From positions 372,001 through 436,000 of the forward strand of contig CAWABU010000001.1 of the NCBI GenBank assembly GCA_963780345.1: DNA of 64,000 nt, written 5' to 3'. Shown here one piece after another: positions 51,841-60,303 of the stretch. A program made the position numbers and the translations under genes. The notes under the pieces were generated by a model, which was not told the DNA's origin, ran no database searches, and was given only the letters and a program-made list of their open reading frames with translations. Each line of letters begins with the position of its first letter. The first letter of the stretch is position 1. Source of the DNA: PALSA-693 sp963780345 (GTDB lineage Bacteria; Actinomycetota; Acidimicrobiia; Acidimicrobiales; Palsa-688).

Positions 51841-54800
51841 GGCGGCGGTGCGGGTGATCCGGATAGCCGCCTCCACCCCGTCCGACAACGACACCGGGTG
51901 CCAGCCCTCACCTGCCTCGGACGGCAGCACCCGGATCTCGACGGCGAGCACCTGCTCCGCCACCCAGTCCCGAAAAGCCTCGAGGGCGGTCAGCACCCGC
52001 TCGTCGCCGGTCACCTCGAGCCGGATGCGATCGGTGACGTTGAGGTTCCGCTCGCGCCGATCCTGCTGGACCGCCCGCACCAGGTCGCGGGCCAGGCCTT
52101 CGACCAGCAGCACGCCGGTGGGAGCGGTGTCGAGGACGACCAGACCGTGGCCGACGTCGAGGGCGCGGGTGGTCGCCTCGTCGACGGGAAGCACGCGCAT
52201 TTCGAACTCGCCCGGCTCCAGCTCGCTGCTGCCGACCCGGGCCCGGCCCCCGTCGAGCAATTCCCAGTCTCCGCTCTTGGCCGCGGCGGCGACCGGCTGG
52301 GTGAGGGGCCCGAGCCGCGGCGCCGCCACCTTGAACACCACGGTGAGCGTCCGGGAGGCGAAGCGGTCCTCGGCCTCGTCGAAGTCAACGGATTTGACGT
52401 TGACCTCGTCAGCGATCAGATCGCGGTACGGGCGGAGGCGGGCGGCGTCGGTGGCGGCCACCGTCAGTCGGGCCAGGGGCAGACGGGCCCGCAAGCCGTT
52501 GGCCTTGCGTATCGAGTGCGCGGCCGAACAGACCTCCCGCACCCAGTCCATGTCGGCGACCAGGTCCGGCTCAAATGGCAACGACGACGGCTCCGGCCAG
52601 TCCGCCAGGTGCACCGATGTCCCGCTCTCGCCGCCGGTCAGACCGCGCCAGACCGCTTCGGTGACAAACGGGAGCAGGGGTGCCGCCACCCGACACACGA
52701 CCTCCAGCACCGTGGCCAGGGTGTCGAAGGCATCCTGGGTCGCGCCGCGTTCACCGCTGCCCGTACCCCAGAACCGGTCGCGGCTCCGGCGGATATACCA
52801 GTTGTCGAGGACATCGAGGAAGGACTCGATGGCGTCCGCCGCACCCGACAGGTCGTAGGCGTCCATGGCGGTGGTCACCTCGGCCACCAGCTGGCCGGCC
52901 TTGGACAGGACGTACCGGTCCAGCGTGCCGGTCACGTCGGTCCGGCCCAACACCGCCTGCCGCCCGTCGGCGTTGGCGTAGAGGGCGAAGAAATACCAGG
53001 CGTTCCAAAGGGGCAGCAGGGCCTGGCGGACGGCAGCCGTGATGCCCTTCTCGTCGGTGATCATGTCGCCGCCGCGGAGTACCGGCGAGGACATCAGGAA
53101 CCACCGCATGGCGTCGGAGCCGTGCGTGTCAAACATGGCCTCCGGGTCGGGGAAATTCCGCAGCCGCTTCGACAGCTTCAGGCCGTCGTCGCCAAGGAGG
53201 ATGCCGTGGGCCAGGCAGGTGGTGAAGGCGGGCCGATCGAACAGGGCCACGGCCAGCACGTGGAGGGTGTAAAACCAGCCGCGCGTCTGGCCGATGTACT
53301 CGACGATGAAATCGCCGGGGAAGTGGTCGTCGAACCACTCGCGGTTCTCGAAGGGGTAGTGCACCTGGGCGAAGGGCATGGAACCGGACTCGAACCAGCA
53401 GTCGAGCACGTCGCTGACCCGCCGCATGGTGGACGCCCCCGTCGGGTCGTCCGGGTTGGGCCGCGTCAACTCGTCGATAGCCGGACGATGCAGGTCGGTG
53501 GGTCGCACGCCGAAATCCCGCTCGAGTTCGTCCAGGCTCCCGTACACGTCGATCCGCGGGTAACGCGGGTCGTCGCTCCTCCAGACCGGTATCGGCGATC
53601 CCCAGAAGCGGTTCCGCGAGATCGACCAGTCCCGGGCGTTGGCCAGCCACTTGCCGAACGACCCGTCCCGGACGTGCTCGGGCACCCACCTGATCTCCTG
53701 GTTGCGCGCCAGGAGCCGGTCCTTGATAGCTGTCACCTTTACGAACCAGGACGTCACGGCCCGATACACGAGCGGGGTATCGGTCCGCCAGCAGTGCGGG
53801 TAGGAGTGGACATACGAGTCCGAACGGATCAGGGCGCCCTGCTGGCGGAGGGCCCGGATGACGGGCTGGTTGGCCTCGAAGACCTGCAAGCCCTCGAAGT
53901 CGGGCACCTCGGCCGTGAACCGGGTGCGCGAATCGACCGGGCAGACCACCGGAATCCCCACCGCGGCGCAGGCGATCTGGTCGTCCTCCCCGAAGCCCGG
54001 GGCCATGTGCACCACCCCGGTGCCTTCCTCGGTGGTCACGAAGTCCTCGGCCAGCACGACGAAGGCGTTCGGAGTAGCCGCGAAGTAGGGAAACAGGGGC
54101 CGGTAGCGCCGGCCCGCGAGGTCACGGCCGGGCACGGTCCCCAGGCGCGTCGCCCCTTCGAGCTGCTTCTCGTAGCCGGCCAGCACCGCCTCGCCGAGGA
54201 CGAAGCGCGAGCCGTCCCGCTCGAATACCGCGTACGCGACGTCGGGCCCGACGGCCAGGGCCAGGTTGGACGGCAGGGTCCAGGGGGTGGTGGTCCACAC
54301 CCAGACCTGCAGCGGACCGGCGATCAGCTCCGGGACCGGGTCCGGCGCAGACACTCCGCTGGTTGTGTCGCCTGTCGAAGTCGGCTCCAGCTGAAATACC
54401 ACCGTCACCGCGGGATCCTGGCGGTCCCGGTAGGCGTTGTCCTGCCGGGTCTCCGAGTTGGAGAGGGGGGTCTCGCACTCCCAGCAGTACGGAAGCACCC
54501 GGTAGTCCTCGTACATGAGGCCCTGGTCCCAGAGCTGTTTGATGGCCCACATGACGCTCTCCATGTACGAGAGGTCCATGGTCTTGTAGTCGTTGGCGAA
54601 GTCGACCCAGCGAGCCTGGCGGGTGACGTAGCGCTCCCACTCCTTGGTGTAGCGCAGCACCGAGGTGCGGCAGTGCTCGTTGAACCGGGCTATCCCGTAC
54701 TCGGTGATCGGTCCCCGGCCGGAGACTCCAAGCTCCTTCTCGGCCTCGGTCTCGGCCGGCAGACCGTGGCAGTCCCAGCCGAAACGCCGCTCTACCCGCT

Positions 54801-55107
54801 GGCCCCGCATGGTGCGGTAGCGAGGAACGACGTCTTTGACGTAGCCGGTTAAAAGGTGGCCGTAGTGCGGGAGCCCATTGGCGAACGGCGGGCCGTCGTA
54901 GAACACGAATTCGCGGTCCTGCGGCCGGCCACTCACCGACCTCCGGAACGTGTCTTCGGCGTCCCACAGAGCGAGGATCCCCTCTTCGATCTCCGGAAAG
55001 CGGGGGGAGCCGGGCACGTCGGGGTAGACCCTGTCGTCCTCGGGGACTGTCCCGACAACGAGGGAGTCTGGGCCATCTAGGGAGTCTGGGTCGGGGCCGG
55101 CGGCCAT
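51835..55107 (-). CDS. ileS: Isoleucyl-tRNA synthetase, eukaryote-like (type 2)
   Basis: Class I aminoacyl-tRNA synthetase, 1090 residues. The HIGH motif reads PHYGH in FANGLPHYGHLLTG near residue 75 and the KMSKS loop KLSKR near 642 (DDGLKLSKRLRNFP). WDCHGLPAETEAEKELG, the editing domain and the C-terminal anticodon-binding domain are complete. PHYGH and the length mark the eukaryote-like IleRS2 class, also found in mycobacteria and generally less sensitive to mupirocin. ATG 55107 gives MAAGPDPDSL; a longer open frame upstream runs antisense to the dksA-like gene and is spurious. Confidence 0.96.
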   Translation of the reverse strand: MAAGPDPDSLDGPDSLVVGTVPEDDRVYPDVPGSPRFPEIEEGILALWDAEDTFRRSVSGRPQDREFVFYDGPPFANGLPHYGHLLTGYVKDVVPRYRTMRGQRVERRFGWDCHGLPAETEAEKELGVSGRGPITEYGIARFNEHCRTSVLRYTKEWERYVTRQARWVDFANDYKTMDLSYMESVMWAIKQLWDQGLMYEDYRVLPYCWECETPLSNSETRQDNAYRDRQDPAVTVVFQLEPTSTGDTTSGVSAPDPVPELIAGPLQVWVWTTTPWTLPSNLALAVGPDVAYAVFERDGSRFVLGEAVLAGYEKQLEGATRLGTVPGRDLAGRRYRPLFPYFAATPNAFVVLAEDFVTTEEGTGVVHMAPGFGEDDQIACAAVGIPVVCPVDSRTRFTAEVPDFEGLQVFEANQPVIRALRQQGALIRSDSYVHSYPHCWRTDTPLVYRAVTSWFVKVTAIKDRLLARNQEIRWVPEHVRDGSFGKWLANARDWSISRNRFWGSPIPVWRSDDPRYPRIDVYGSLDELERDFGVRPTDLHRPAIDELTRPNPDDPTGASTMRRVSDVLDCWFESGSMPFAQVHYPFENREWFDDHFPGDFIVEYIGQTRGWFYTLHVLAVALFDRPAFTTCLAHGILLGDDGLKLSKRLRNFPDPEAMFDTHGSDAMRWFLMSSPVLRGGDMITDEKGITAAVRQALLPLWNAWYFFALYANADGRQAVLGRTDVTGTLDRYVLSKAGQLVAEVTTAMDAYDLSGAADAIESFLDVLDNWYIRRSRDRFWGTGSGERGATQDAFDTLATVLEVVCRVAAPLLPFVTEAVWRGLTGGESGTSVHLADWPEPSSLPFEPDLVADMDWVREVCSAAHSIRKANGLRARLPLARLTVAATDAARLRPYRDLIADEVNVKSVDFDEAEDRFASRTLTVVFKVAAPRLGPLTQPVAAAAKSGDWELLDGGRARVGSSELEPGEFEMRVLPVDEATTRALDVGHGLVVLDTAPTGVLLVEGLARDLVRAVQQDRRERNLNVTDRIRLEVTGDERVLTALEAFRDWVAEQVLAVEIRVLPSEAGEGWHPVSLSDGVEAAIRITRTAAG

Positions 55108-55180
55108 CCCCCCACGATACGGGGGAACAAGCGCCACCCTCGCGGCGTTCACAGTGGACCGCAACGAAGAGTGCCCGTGG

Positions 55181-55186
55181 TAGCGT
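55181..55186 (+). promoter_or_regulatory. Possible -10 box for the dksA-like gene
   Basis: TAGCGT lies 53 bases before the ATG at 55240, in the 132-base divergent region between ileS and the dksA-like gene. No convincing -35 is seen. Confidence 0.35.
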
Positions 55187-55239
55187 TCCTGCCTCCCAGG
55201 GAAGCCCACGGCCCCCGAAACGCCGCAAGGCAGGACGAG

Positions 55240-55812
55240 ATGGCGAGAAAATCCACGACCTCCCCCAGTTCGAGTACCGCCGCCAAAGCCCCGGGCAAGA
55301 CGACCAAAGCGGCGCCGGCCAAGACGGTCAAGGCACCGGCCAAGGCGGTGAAGGCGGCCGGGGCCAAGAGCACGGCGACGAAGCCCGAGAAGGCCGCGGT
55401 CAACGCCGCGCCAGGAGTGAGCGAGCCGTCTCAGGCCGACCGGACCGCATTTCTGGCCGAGCAGCGACAGCTGTTGCTCGACGAGCGCTCCAACTACATC
55501 CGCTCGGCCGAGGTCCTCAAGGCCCAGGCCGACTCGCTGGCGCTCGAGCATGAGCCGGGCGACGTGCAGTTCGACGAGGAGGGCGGAGAGGGCGGCACCT
55601 CCAACGTCGATCGCGAGCTCGACCTGGTCCTGTCCGCCCAGGCCCGCGCCGCCGCCTCGGAGATCGATCGGGCTCTGGCCAAGATCGAGTCCGGCACCTA
55701 CGGCGTCTGCGAGCAGTGCGGAGAGCAGATCCCTGACGCCCGGCTCCAGGCGCTGCCGCAAGCCGCCCTGTGCGTGGCCTGCAAGAGCGGCGGATTGTCG
55801 TCACGGCGCTGA
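55240..55812 (+). CDS. DksA/TraR zinc-finger protein with histone-H1-like tail
   Basis: 190 residues in two parts: a basic Lys/Ala/Pro/Thr-rich N terminus (residues about 1-55, with PAKTVKAPAKAVKAA repeats resembling histone H1 tails) and a DksA/TraR-type domain with coiled coil, ELDLVLSAQARAAASEIDRAL, and the C4 finger CEQCGEQIPDARLQALP ... CVAC. DksA-like proteins modulate RNA polymerase; the tail suggests DNA binding. ATG 55240. lspA starts within or at its end. Confidence 0.87.
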   Translation: MARKSTTSPSSSTAAKAPGKTTKAAPAKTVKAPAKAVKAAGAKSTATKPEKAAVNAAPGVSEPSQADRTAFLAEQRQLLLDERSNYIRSAEVLKAQADSLALEHEPGDVQFDEEGGEGGTSNVDRELDLVLSAQARAAASEIDRALAKIESGTYGVCEQCGEQIPDARLQALPQAALCVACKSGGLSSRR

Positions 55813-56333
55813 GCCTCAGATCGGGGCGGCGGGTCCGTCAGCTGCTGATACCAGCGGTGGCGGTGGCGGTGCTGGTCGTGGACCAGGCCAGCAAGACCTG
55901 GGCCCTGCATCACGTTCCGCAAGCCCCCGGCGGCCGGCACGTGATCGGTTCACTGTGGTTGGTGCTGACCTTCAACAGCGGAGCGGCGTTCAGCCTCGGG
56001 CGCGGCGTGACGCCCTTTCTCGAAGCGGTGGTCATCGTCCTGGTGGTGTGGCTACTGGTGTTCAGCCGCCGGGCCGGTCGGGCCGCCTCGATCCCCCTGG
56101 CCGTAGGGCTCGGCCTGCTCCTGGGCGGGGCTGCAGGCAATCTCACCGACCGGGTCTTGCGCCACAACCACGGCTCGGTCATCGACTTCATCGACGCGGC
56201 TCGCTTCGGGAGCCACGACCTGTGGCCGGTGTTCAATGTGGCGGACGCCGCCATCGTGGTGGGCGTGGTGCTCCTGGTTCTCACCTACCGGCGGCGGCCG
56301 GCCGACTCGCCCGATGCCAGAGACGCAACCTGA
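55770..56333 (+). CDS. lspA: Lipoprotein signal peptidase LspA
   Basis: Aspartyl protease removing signal peptides from prolipoproteins. Four membrane helices; motifs VVDQASKTWAL, FNSGAAFSLG, GGAAGNLTDRV (first catalytic Asp) and FNVADAAIVVGV (second Asp). Start uncertain: GTG 55770 overlaps the dksA-like gene by 43 bases, while CTG 55809 overlaps its stop as CTGA and gives a more usual length. It overlaps rluD by 20 bases. Confidence 0.92.
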   Translation: MRGLQERRIVVTALSLRSGRRVRQLLIPAVAVAVLVVDQASKTWALHHVPQAPGGRHVIGSLWLVLTFNSGAAFSLGRGVTPFLEAVVIVLVVWLLVFSRRAGRAASIPLAVGLGLLLGGAAGNLTDRVLRHNHGSVIDFIDAARFGSHDLWPVFNVADAAIVVGVVLLVLTYRRRPADSPDARDAT

Positions 56334-57291
56334 AGGCTGGGAGCTGCCGGGCGCCCTCGACGGTGAGCGTCTCGACCGGGCCCTGGCCCTGCTCACGGGC
56401 TGCAGCCGGCGCGAGGCCGACGAGCTGATCGATGGGGGCCGGGTCCGCGTCGGCGACCGGGTCATGACCTCACGGACCCGCCGGGTGCGAGCCGGGGAAC
56501 GGCTATCGATCGCCGGACCACCACCGGAGAACGGCCGCCCGGGCCTGCAGGGTGACGCCGACGTCGAGGTTGCGGTGGTCTGGAGCGATGAGGAGGTCAT
56601 CGTGGTGGACAAGCCTCCGGGGCTGGTCGTCCATCCCGGCGCCGGGAATCGCTCGCGGACCCTGGTGCAGGGGCTGCTGGCCCGCTTTCCCGATCTGGCT
56701 GAGGTCACTGACGGTCCAGACGGCGGACGCCCTGACGACCGGCCGGGCATCGTCCACCGGCTCGACAAGGGGACATCCGGGCTGCTGATGGTCGCCCGGA
56801 CCCCGGCGGCCCGAATCGGGCTGACCGCCCAGCTGGCCGCCCGCCGGGTCGGGCGCGAGTACGTGGCGCTGGTCGCCGGCACGGTCGACGCCGACGCCGG
56901 TCTGATCGACGCCCCGCTCGGCCGGTCGGACCGCGACCCCACCCGGATCCGGATCCAGGCGGGTGGCCGCCCGGCCCGGACCCACTACCGGGTCGAGGGG
57001 CGCTACGACCGGCCCGGGCCGGTGACCCTGCTGCGATGTCGGTTGGAGACCGGCCGGACGCACCAGATCCGCGTCCACCTGGCGTCCATCGGTCATCCGG
57101 TGGTCGGGGACCGGCGCTACGGCGGCCCGGGGCCGGCGGGCTGGCACCCCCTGCCGGCCGATCGCCACTTCCTGCATGCCGCCACCCTGGCTTTCGACCA
57201 CCCGGTTACCGGCGAGCGTTTGGCCTTCGCCTCGCCCCTGCCCGCCGACCTGCAGGCGGTGCTGGACGAGGTGACCGCCGGGACGGGTTGA
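56314..57291 (+). CDS. rluD: Pseudouridine synthase RluD family
   Basis: Makes pseudouridines in 23S rRNA (positions near 1911-1917 for RluD). N-terminal S4 RNA-binding domain (ERLDRALALLTGCSRREADEL) and catalytic domain with IVVDKPPGLVVHPGAG, the catalytic Asp in GIVHRLDKGTSGLLMVA and GRTHQIRVHLASIGHPVVGD. 325 residues, ATG 56314. lspA-rluD pairing is common. Confidence 0.95.
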   Translation: MPETQPEGWELPGALDGERLDRALALLTGCSRREADELIDGGRVRVGDRVMTSRTRRVRAGERLSIAGPPPENGRPGLQGDADVEVAVVWSDEEVIVVDKPPGLVVHPGAGNRSRTLVQGLLARFPDLAEVTDGPDGGRPDDRPGIVHRLDKGTSGLLMVARTPAARIGLTAQLAARRVGREYVALVAGTVDADAGLIDAPLGRSDRDPTRIRIQAGGRPARTHYRVEGRYDRPGPVTLLRCRLETGRTHQIRVHLASIGHPVVGDRRYGGPGPAGWHPLPADRHFLHAATLAFDHPVTGERLAFASPLPADLQAVLDEVTAGTG

Positions 57292-57296
57292 CGCCC

Positions 57297-57391
57297 GCTC
57301 ACTTCTGGTAGCTTCCGCTACTTCTGGAGGGAAAAGTACATCACAGGTGGTAAAACTCTCCAGAAGTCGCACCAGGTGGGCAGAAGTGAGC
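57297..57391. terminator. Nested palindromes between rluD and cobH
   Basis: Three inverted repeats are nested: outer GCTCACTTCTG (57297-57307) with CAGAAGTGAGC (57381-57391); middle ACTTCTGGAG (57320-57329) with CTCCAGAAGT (57358-57367); and a small GTAGC-TTCC-GCTAC hairpin (57308-57321). The region lies between convergent rluD and cobH stops. It may act as a two-way terminator; ACTTCTG occurring in both the outer and middle arms also suggests an inserted repeat element. Confidence 0.6.
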
Positions 57392-57435
57392 ACCCCCGGC
57401 CCGGCCGCCGGCCAGCCGGCCCCCGGCCCCGGGCT

Positions 57436-58044
57436 TCAGCGAGGCCAGGCCGCCAGCGTGGCCAGGGCGTTGACGGCGGCCGCGGCCACCGGGCTTCCAC
57501 CCCGGCGGCCGACGTTGGTGATGGCAAGGGACTGCAGCGGCGAGCTCCACAGGGCGGCCTTGGCCTCCGCTGCGCCCACGTAGCCGACGGGCAACCCCAC
57601 CACGGCGGCCGGCCGCACCGCGCCGCGGTCGGCGAGCTCCAGCAGGCGGGCCAGGGCGGTGGGGGCGTTGCCGATCACCCACAGGGCCCCGTCGGGGTGC
57701 TCCGACGCCGCCATCTCGATTCCGGCGGCCGACCGGGTGCCGCCCGGAGGCGCCTTCGGCACCCGGTCCAGCGAGCAGCACGCCGTCGCCAGGCCCGGCA
57801 TCCCGGCCAGGACCATGCGGGTGTCGCAGATCACCGCGACCCCGCGCCGCAGGGCCGAGACGGCGGCGTCGACGGCGCCGGCACCGATCCGGGCCGAGGA
57901 GGCGAACGACTCGTCCGCGGTGGCATGGATCATCCGGGCCACCACCTGGCGGGCGCCGTCGGGCCACCCGGAAAGGTCGACCCGCTCGGCCATCCGCCGG
58001 TAGGACTCGGTTTCGATCGGGTGGGGCTCGGGGTGGTCAGCCAG
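57436..58044 (-). CDS. cobH: Precorrin-8X methylmutase CobH/CbiC
   Basis: Moves the C11 methyl to C12 to form hydrogenobyrinate or its cobalt form. About 202 residues: HPIETESYRRM, the catalytic-His helix ARMIHATADESFA, GVAVICDTRMVLAG, VVGLPVGYVGAAEAK and ITNVGRRGGSPVAAAAVNAL. No ATG/GTG precedes the conserved start; CTG 58044 (LADHPEPHPIE) overlaps the preceding gene and fits best; ATG 57992 would cut into the domain. Last gene of the minus-strand cobalamin operon. Confidence 0.92.
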   Translation of the reverse strand: MADHPEPHPIETESYRRMAERVDLSGWPDGARQVVARMIHATADESFASSARIGAGAVDAAVSALRRGVAVICDTRMVLAGMPGLATACCSLDRVPKAPPGGTRSAAGIEMAASEHPDGALWVIGNAPTALARLLELADRGAVRPAAVVGLPVGYVGAAEAKAALWSSPLQSLAITNVGRRGGSPVAAAAVNALATLAAWPR

Positions 58045-58360
58045 GTGGACCGCCCAGGTCCACGATGTCGTAGGACCACAGCTCGCTGTGGCTGGCGACC
58101 GGGGCGGACGGCGCGGCGGCGGTGACCCCCCGATGGCCATGGGCGAACGCCGGCGACGCCACCCAGCCCTCGAACGCCTCCTGATCCCGCCACCGGGTCA
58201 CGACCAGCCAGGTGTCCCGGCCGTCGGTAGGCCGGAGCAGCTCGAAGCCTTCAAACCCATCGGCGTTGTCGACGGCGCCGGCCCGGGCGGCGAACCGCCG
58301 GGCCAGCTCCTCGCCCCTGTCCTCGCCGACCTGGATGGCGTTGATCCGCACGATCGTCAT
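58037..58360 (-). CDS. ABM-family monooxygenase-like protein (heme-degrading type)
   Basis: 107 residues of the antibiotic-biosynthesis-monooxygenase fold: MTIVRINAIQV, FEGFELLRPTDGRDTWLVVT, WRDQEAFEGWVASPAFAHGH. The Asn/Trp/His pattern resembles IsdG/HmoA heme monooxygenases, though individual residues cannot be assigned with certainty. The ATG overlaps the ferredoxin stop, and its end overlaps cobH, so it is an integral operon member. A part in corrin-ring chemistry or heme turnover is inferred only. Confidence 0.8.
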   Translation of the reverse strand: MTIVRINAIQVGEDRGEELARRFAARAGAVDNADGFEGFELLRPTDGRDTWLVVTRWRDQEAFEGWVASPAFAHGHRGVTAAAPSAPVASHSELWSYDIVDLGGPPG

Positions 58361-58578
58361 GGTCCCATCCTCGCAGCCGACCAGGGGTTCGGGCTGATGG
58401 CATCGGGCGGATCCACCAGAATGGCGTCGGCGGGGCACACCTCCAGGCAGGCGAGGCAGTCGGTGCAGCGCCCGGCGTCGACCGCAGGACGGAAGGCGGC
58501 CCGGGTCAGCGCGCCACTCGGACAGGTGACGACACAGGCGCCACAGGCCGTGCAGCCGACGGCGATCCGGACCGTCAC
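58357..58578 (-). CDS. 2[4Fe-4S] ferredoxin
   Basis: 73 residues with two CxxCxxCxxxCP clusters: CTACGACVVTCPSGAL and CTDCLACLEVCPADAI. A low-potential electron carrier located between cobJ and the ABM gene, overlapping both by four bases. It could feed electrons to a reductive step of cobalamin synthesis (for example cobalt reduction or ring contraction) or to the neighbouring monooxygenase-like protein; both are inference. Confidence 0.93.
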   Translation of the reverse strand: MTVRIAVGCTACGACVVTCPSGALTRAAFRPAVDAGRCTDCLACLEVCPADAILVDPPDAISPNPWSAARMGP

Positions 58579-60303
58579 GAGGCCCGCTCCGGATAGCCGC
58601 GAGGGGTCACCATGCGGTCGCCGATCCAGCGGGTGGCGGTGGCACCGATGATCACCAGTGAGCGCATCCCGACCTGTTGCGGGTCCAGGGCGCCGAGGGT
58701 GGTGCGCACCACCTGCTGGCCCGGCCGGCCGATATCGGTTAGGACGGCGGCCGGCGTGGCGGCCGGGCGGGCCGTCCCGAGAATGGCGAGCGCCTCGACC
58801 AGCTGTCCGGTGCGGCGCGCCGACCGGGGATTGTAGAGCGACACCACGAAATCACCGGCGGCGGCGGCCTGCAAGCGGCGGACGATGACCTCCCAGGGCG
58901 TGAGCAGGTCGGACAGCGAGATCGCCACGTGGTCGTGGCCGAGCGGACCGCCCAGCACGGCGGCTCCGCTCAGGGCCGCGGTCACCCCCGCCACCACCTC
59001 GACCGGCGGATCGCCGGCCCCCGGCGCCAGCTCGCAGACGAGCGACGCCAGGGCGTACACCCCGGCGTCGCCGGAGCACACCAGCGCCACCGTCGAGCCG
59101 GCCGCGGCCCGCTGGAGAGCGTCGCGGCAACGGTCGGTCTCGGCGCCGATGGGCCAGCGCAGCACCAGCTGGCTCGGGTGCAGCAGGTCGGCGGCCATAT
59201 CGACGTAAGGCCCGTAGCCGCTCACAACCTCGGCGTGGCGGACCGCAACGGAGGCGGCGGGCGTGCGCAGCGTCACGTCGCCCGGGCCGAGGCCGACCAC
59301 GGTCAGGCGCCCGGCCGGGCGGGCGCGCCGGGTGACGGCGACCGTCGCATCGCGGCCGGCCGCGATCTGCTTGGCGGCCACCAGCGTGGAACCGGGGCCG
59401 GCGGCCAGCAGGGCCGCCGCTTCGGCGACCGACGGGGTGCCGACGGCGGCCTCGACCACCTGGCTCGGATTGGGGACCCGGCCGAGGGCCACCACGCCCC
59501 TGAGGGCAGCGGCATCGAAGCTCCGCACCGGCACCCCGAGCCGGGCCGCCAGGGCCGTGATGGCCGGTTCGGTCGCCTTGCGATCGATGGTCGCGACCTC
59601 GCCCACCGCCGCCGGCGCTCTCCCCGCGCCCGGCGAGGGTTTCGACCGCCAGGGACCAGAGGCCGTCGGGATCGGCCCCGGTGCTCGACCCGACCCCGAT
59701 TACCAGCGAGCGCGGCCGGAGCAGCACCTCGAGCACACCCGCCCGGCGGGCCGCGTCGGTGAGGGTGACCAACCCGCGGCCCGAGAGGTCTTCCGGGCCG
59801 GCCTGGCTTTCGAAGTCGGCGAGGACCGGGGGAAACGGCCAGGCGCCGACCTCAGGGTCGGATCGCACCACCGGCGGGGCGCCGTCGAGCCACCGGCGGG
59901 TGACCCCTGCCACGTCACCCTCGGCGTCGAATCCAGGGAGGTCGTCGAGGCCGGCGAGCCCGTGGGCGTCGGTGGCGGTGGTCACCACCGGCTCCGCTCC
60001 CAGGTAGCCCGCCACCTGGCGGGCCAGCCGGTTGGCGCCGCCCTGATGGCCCCCGCACACGGCGACGGCGAACCGGGCCCGGTCGTCGACGCACACCACG
60101 GCCGGGTCGGCCCGCTTGCCTGCGAGCAGGGGGGCCACGGCCCGCACGGCCAGCCCGACCGCACCAATCAGCACCAACCCGTCCACGCGGCCCCACTCGG
60201 ACCGGACCGTCTCGACCAGTTGGCCGGATCGGTGCTCGTACGGCAGGCGCCGGCCCACGGCCGCGCCGGCGGCCGACACCGAGCAGCACAGCACCCGGTT
60301 CAT
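58575..60303 (-). CDS. cobJ: CbiG-CobJ fusion, one frameshift
   Basis: Fusion of cobalt-precorrin-5A hydrolase (CbiG) and precorrin-3B C17-methyltransferase (CobJ/CbiH). From ATG 60303: MNRVLCCSVSAAGAAVGRR, a CbiG core (LIGAVGLAVRAVAPLLAGK, CGGHQGGANRLA, VIGVGSSTGAD), then, after one extra base near 59612, GEVATIDRKATEPAI from the CbiG C-terminal domain, leading into LTVVGLGPGDVTLRTP, SGYGPYVDM, CSGDAGVYALASLV and SLYNPRSARR of CobJ. Corrected length about 575 residues. CbiG belongs to the early-cobalt route. Overlaps cobL (ATGA) and the ferredoxin (GTGA). Confidence 0.88.

Noticed and set aside
51898..54852. Plus-strand open frame of 984 codons opposite ileS
   Set aside because: Antisense shadow; ileS on the minus strand has complete synthetase motifs.
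55108..55761. Upstream extension of the ileS frame
   Set aside because: Runs antisense through the dksA-like gene and shows no IleRS sequence before MAAGPDPDSL.
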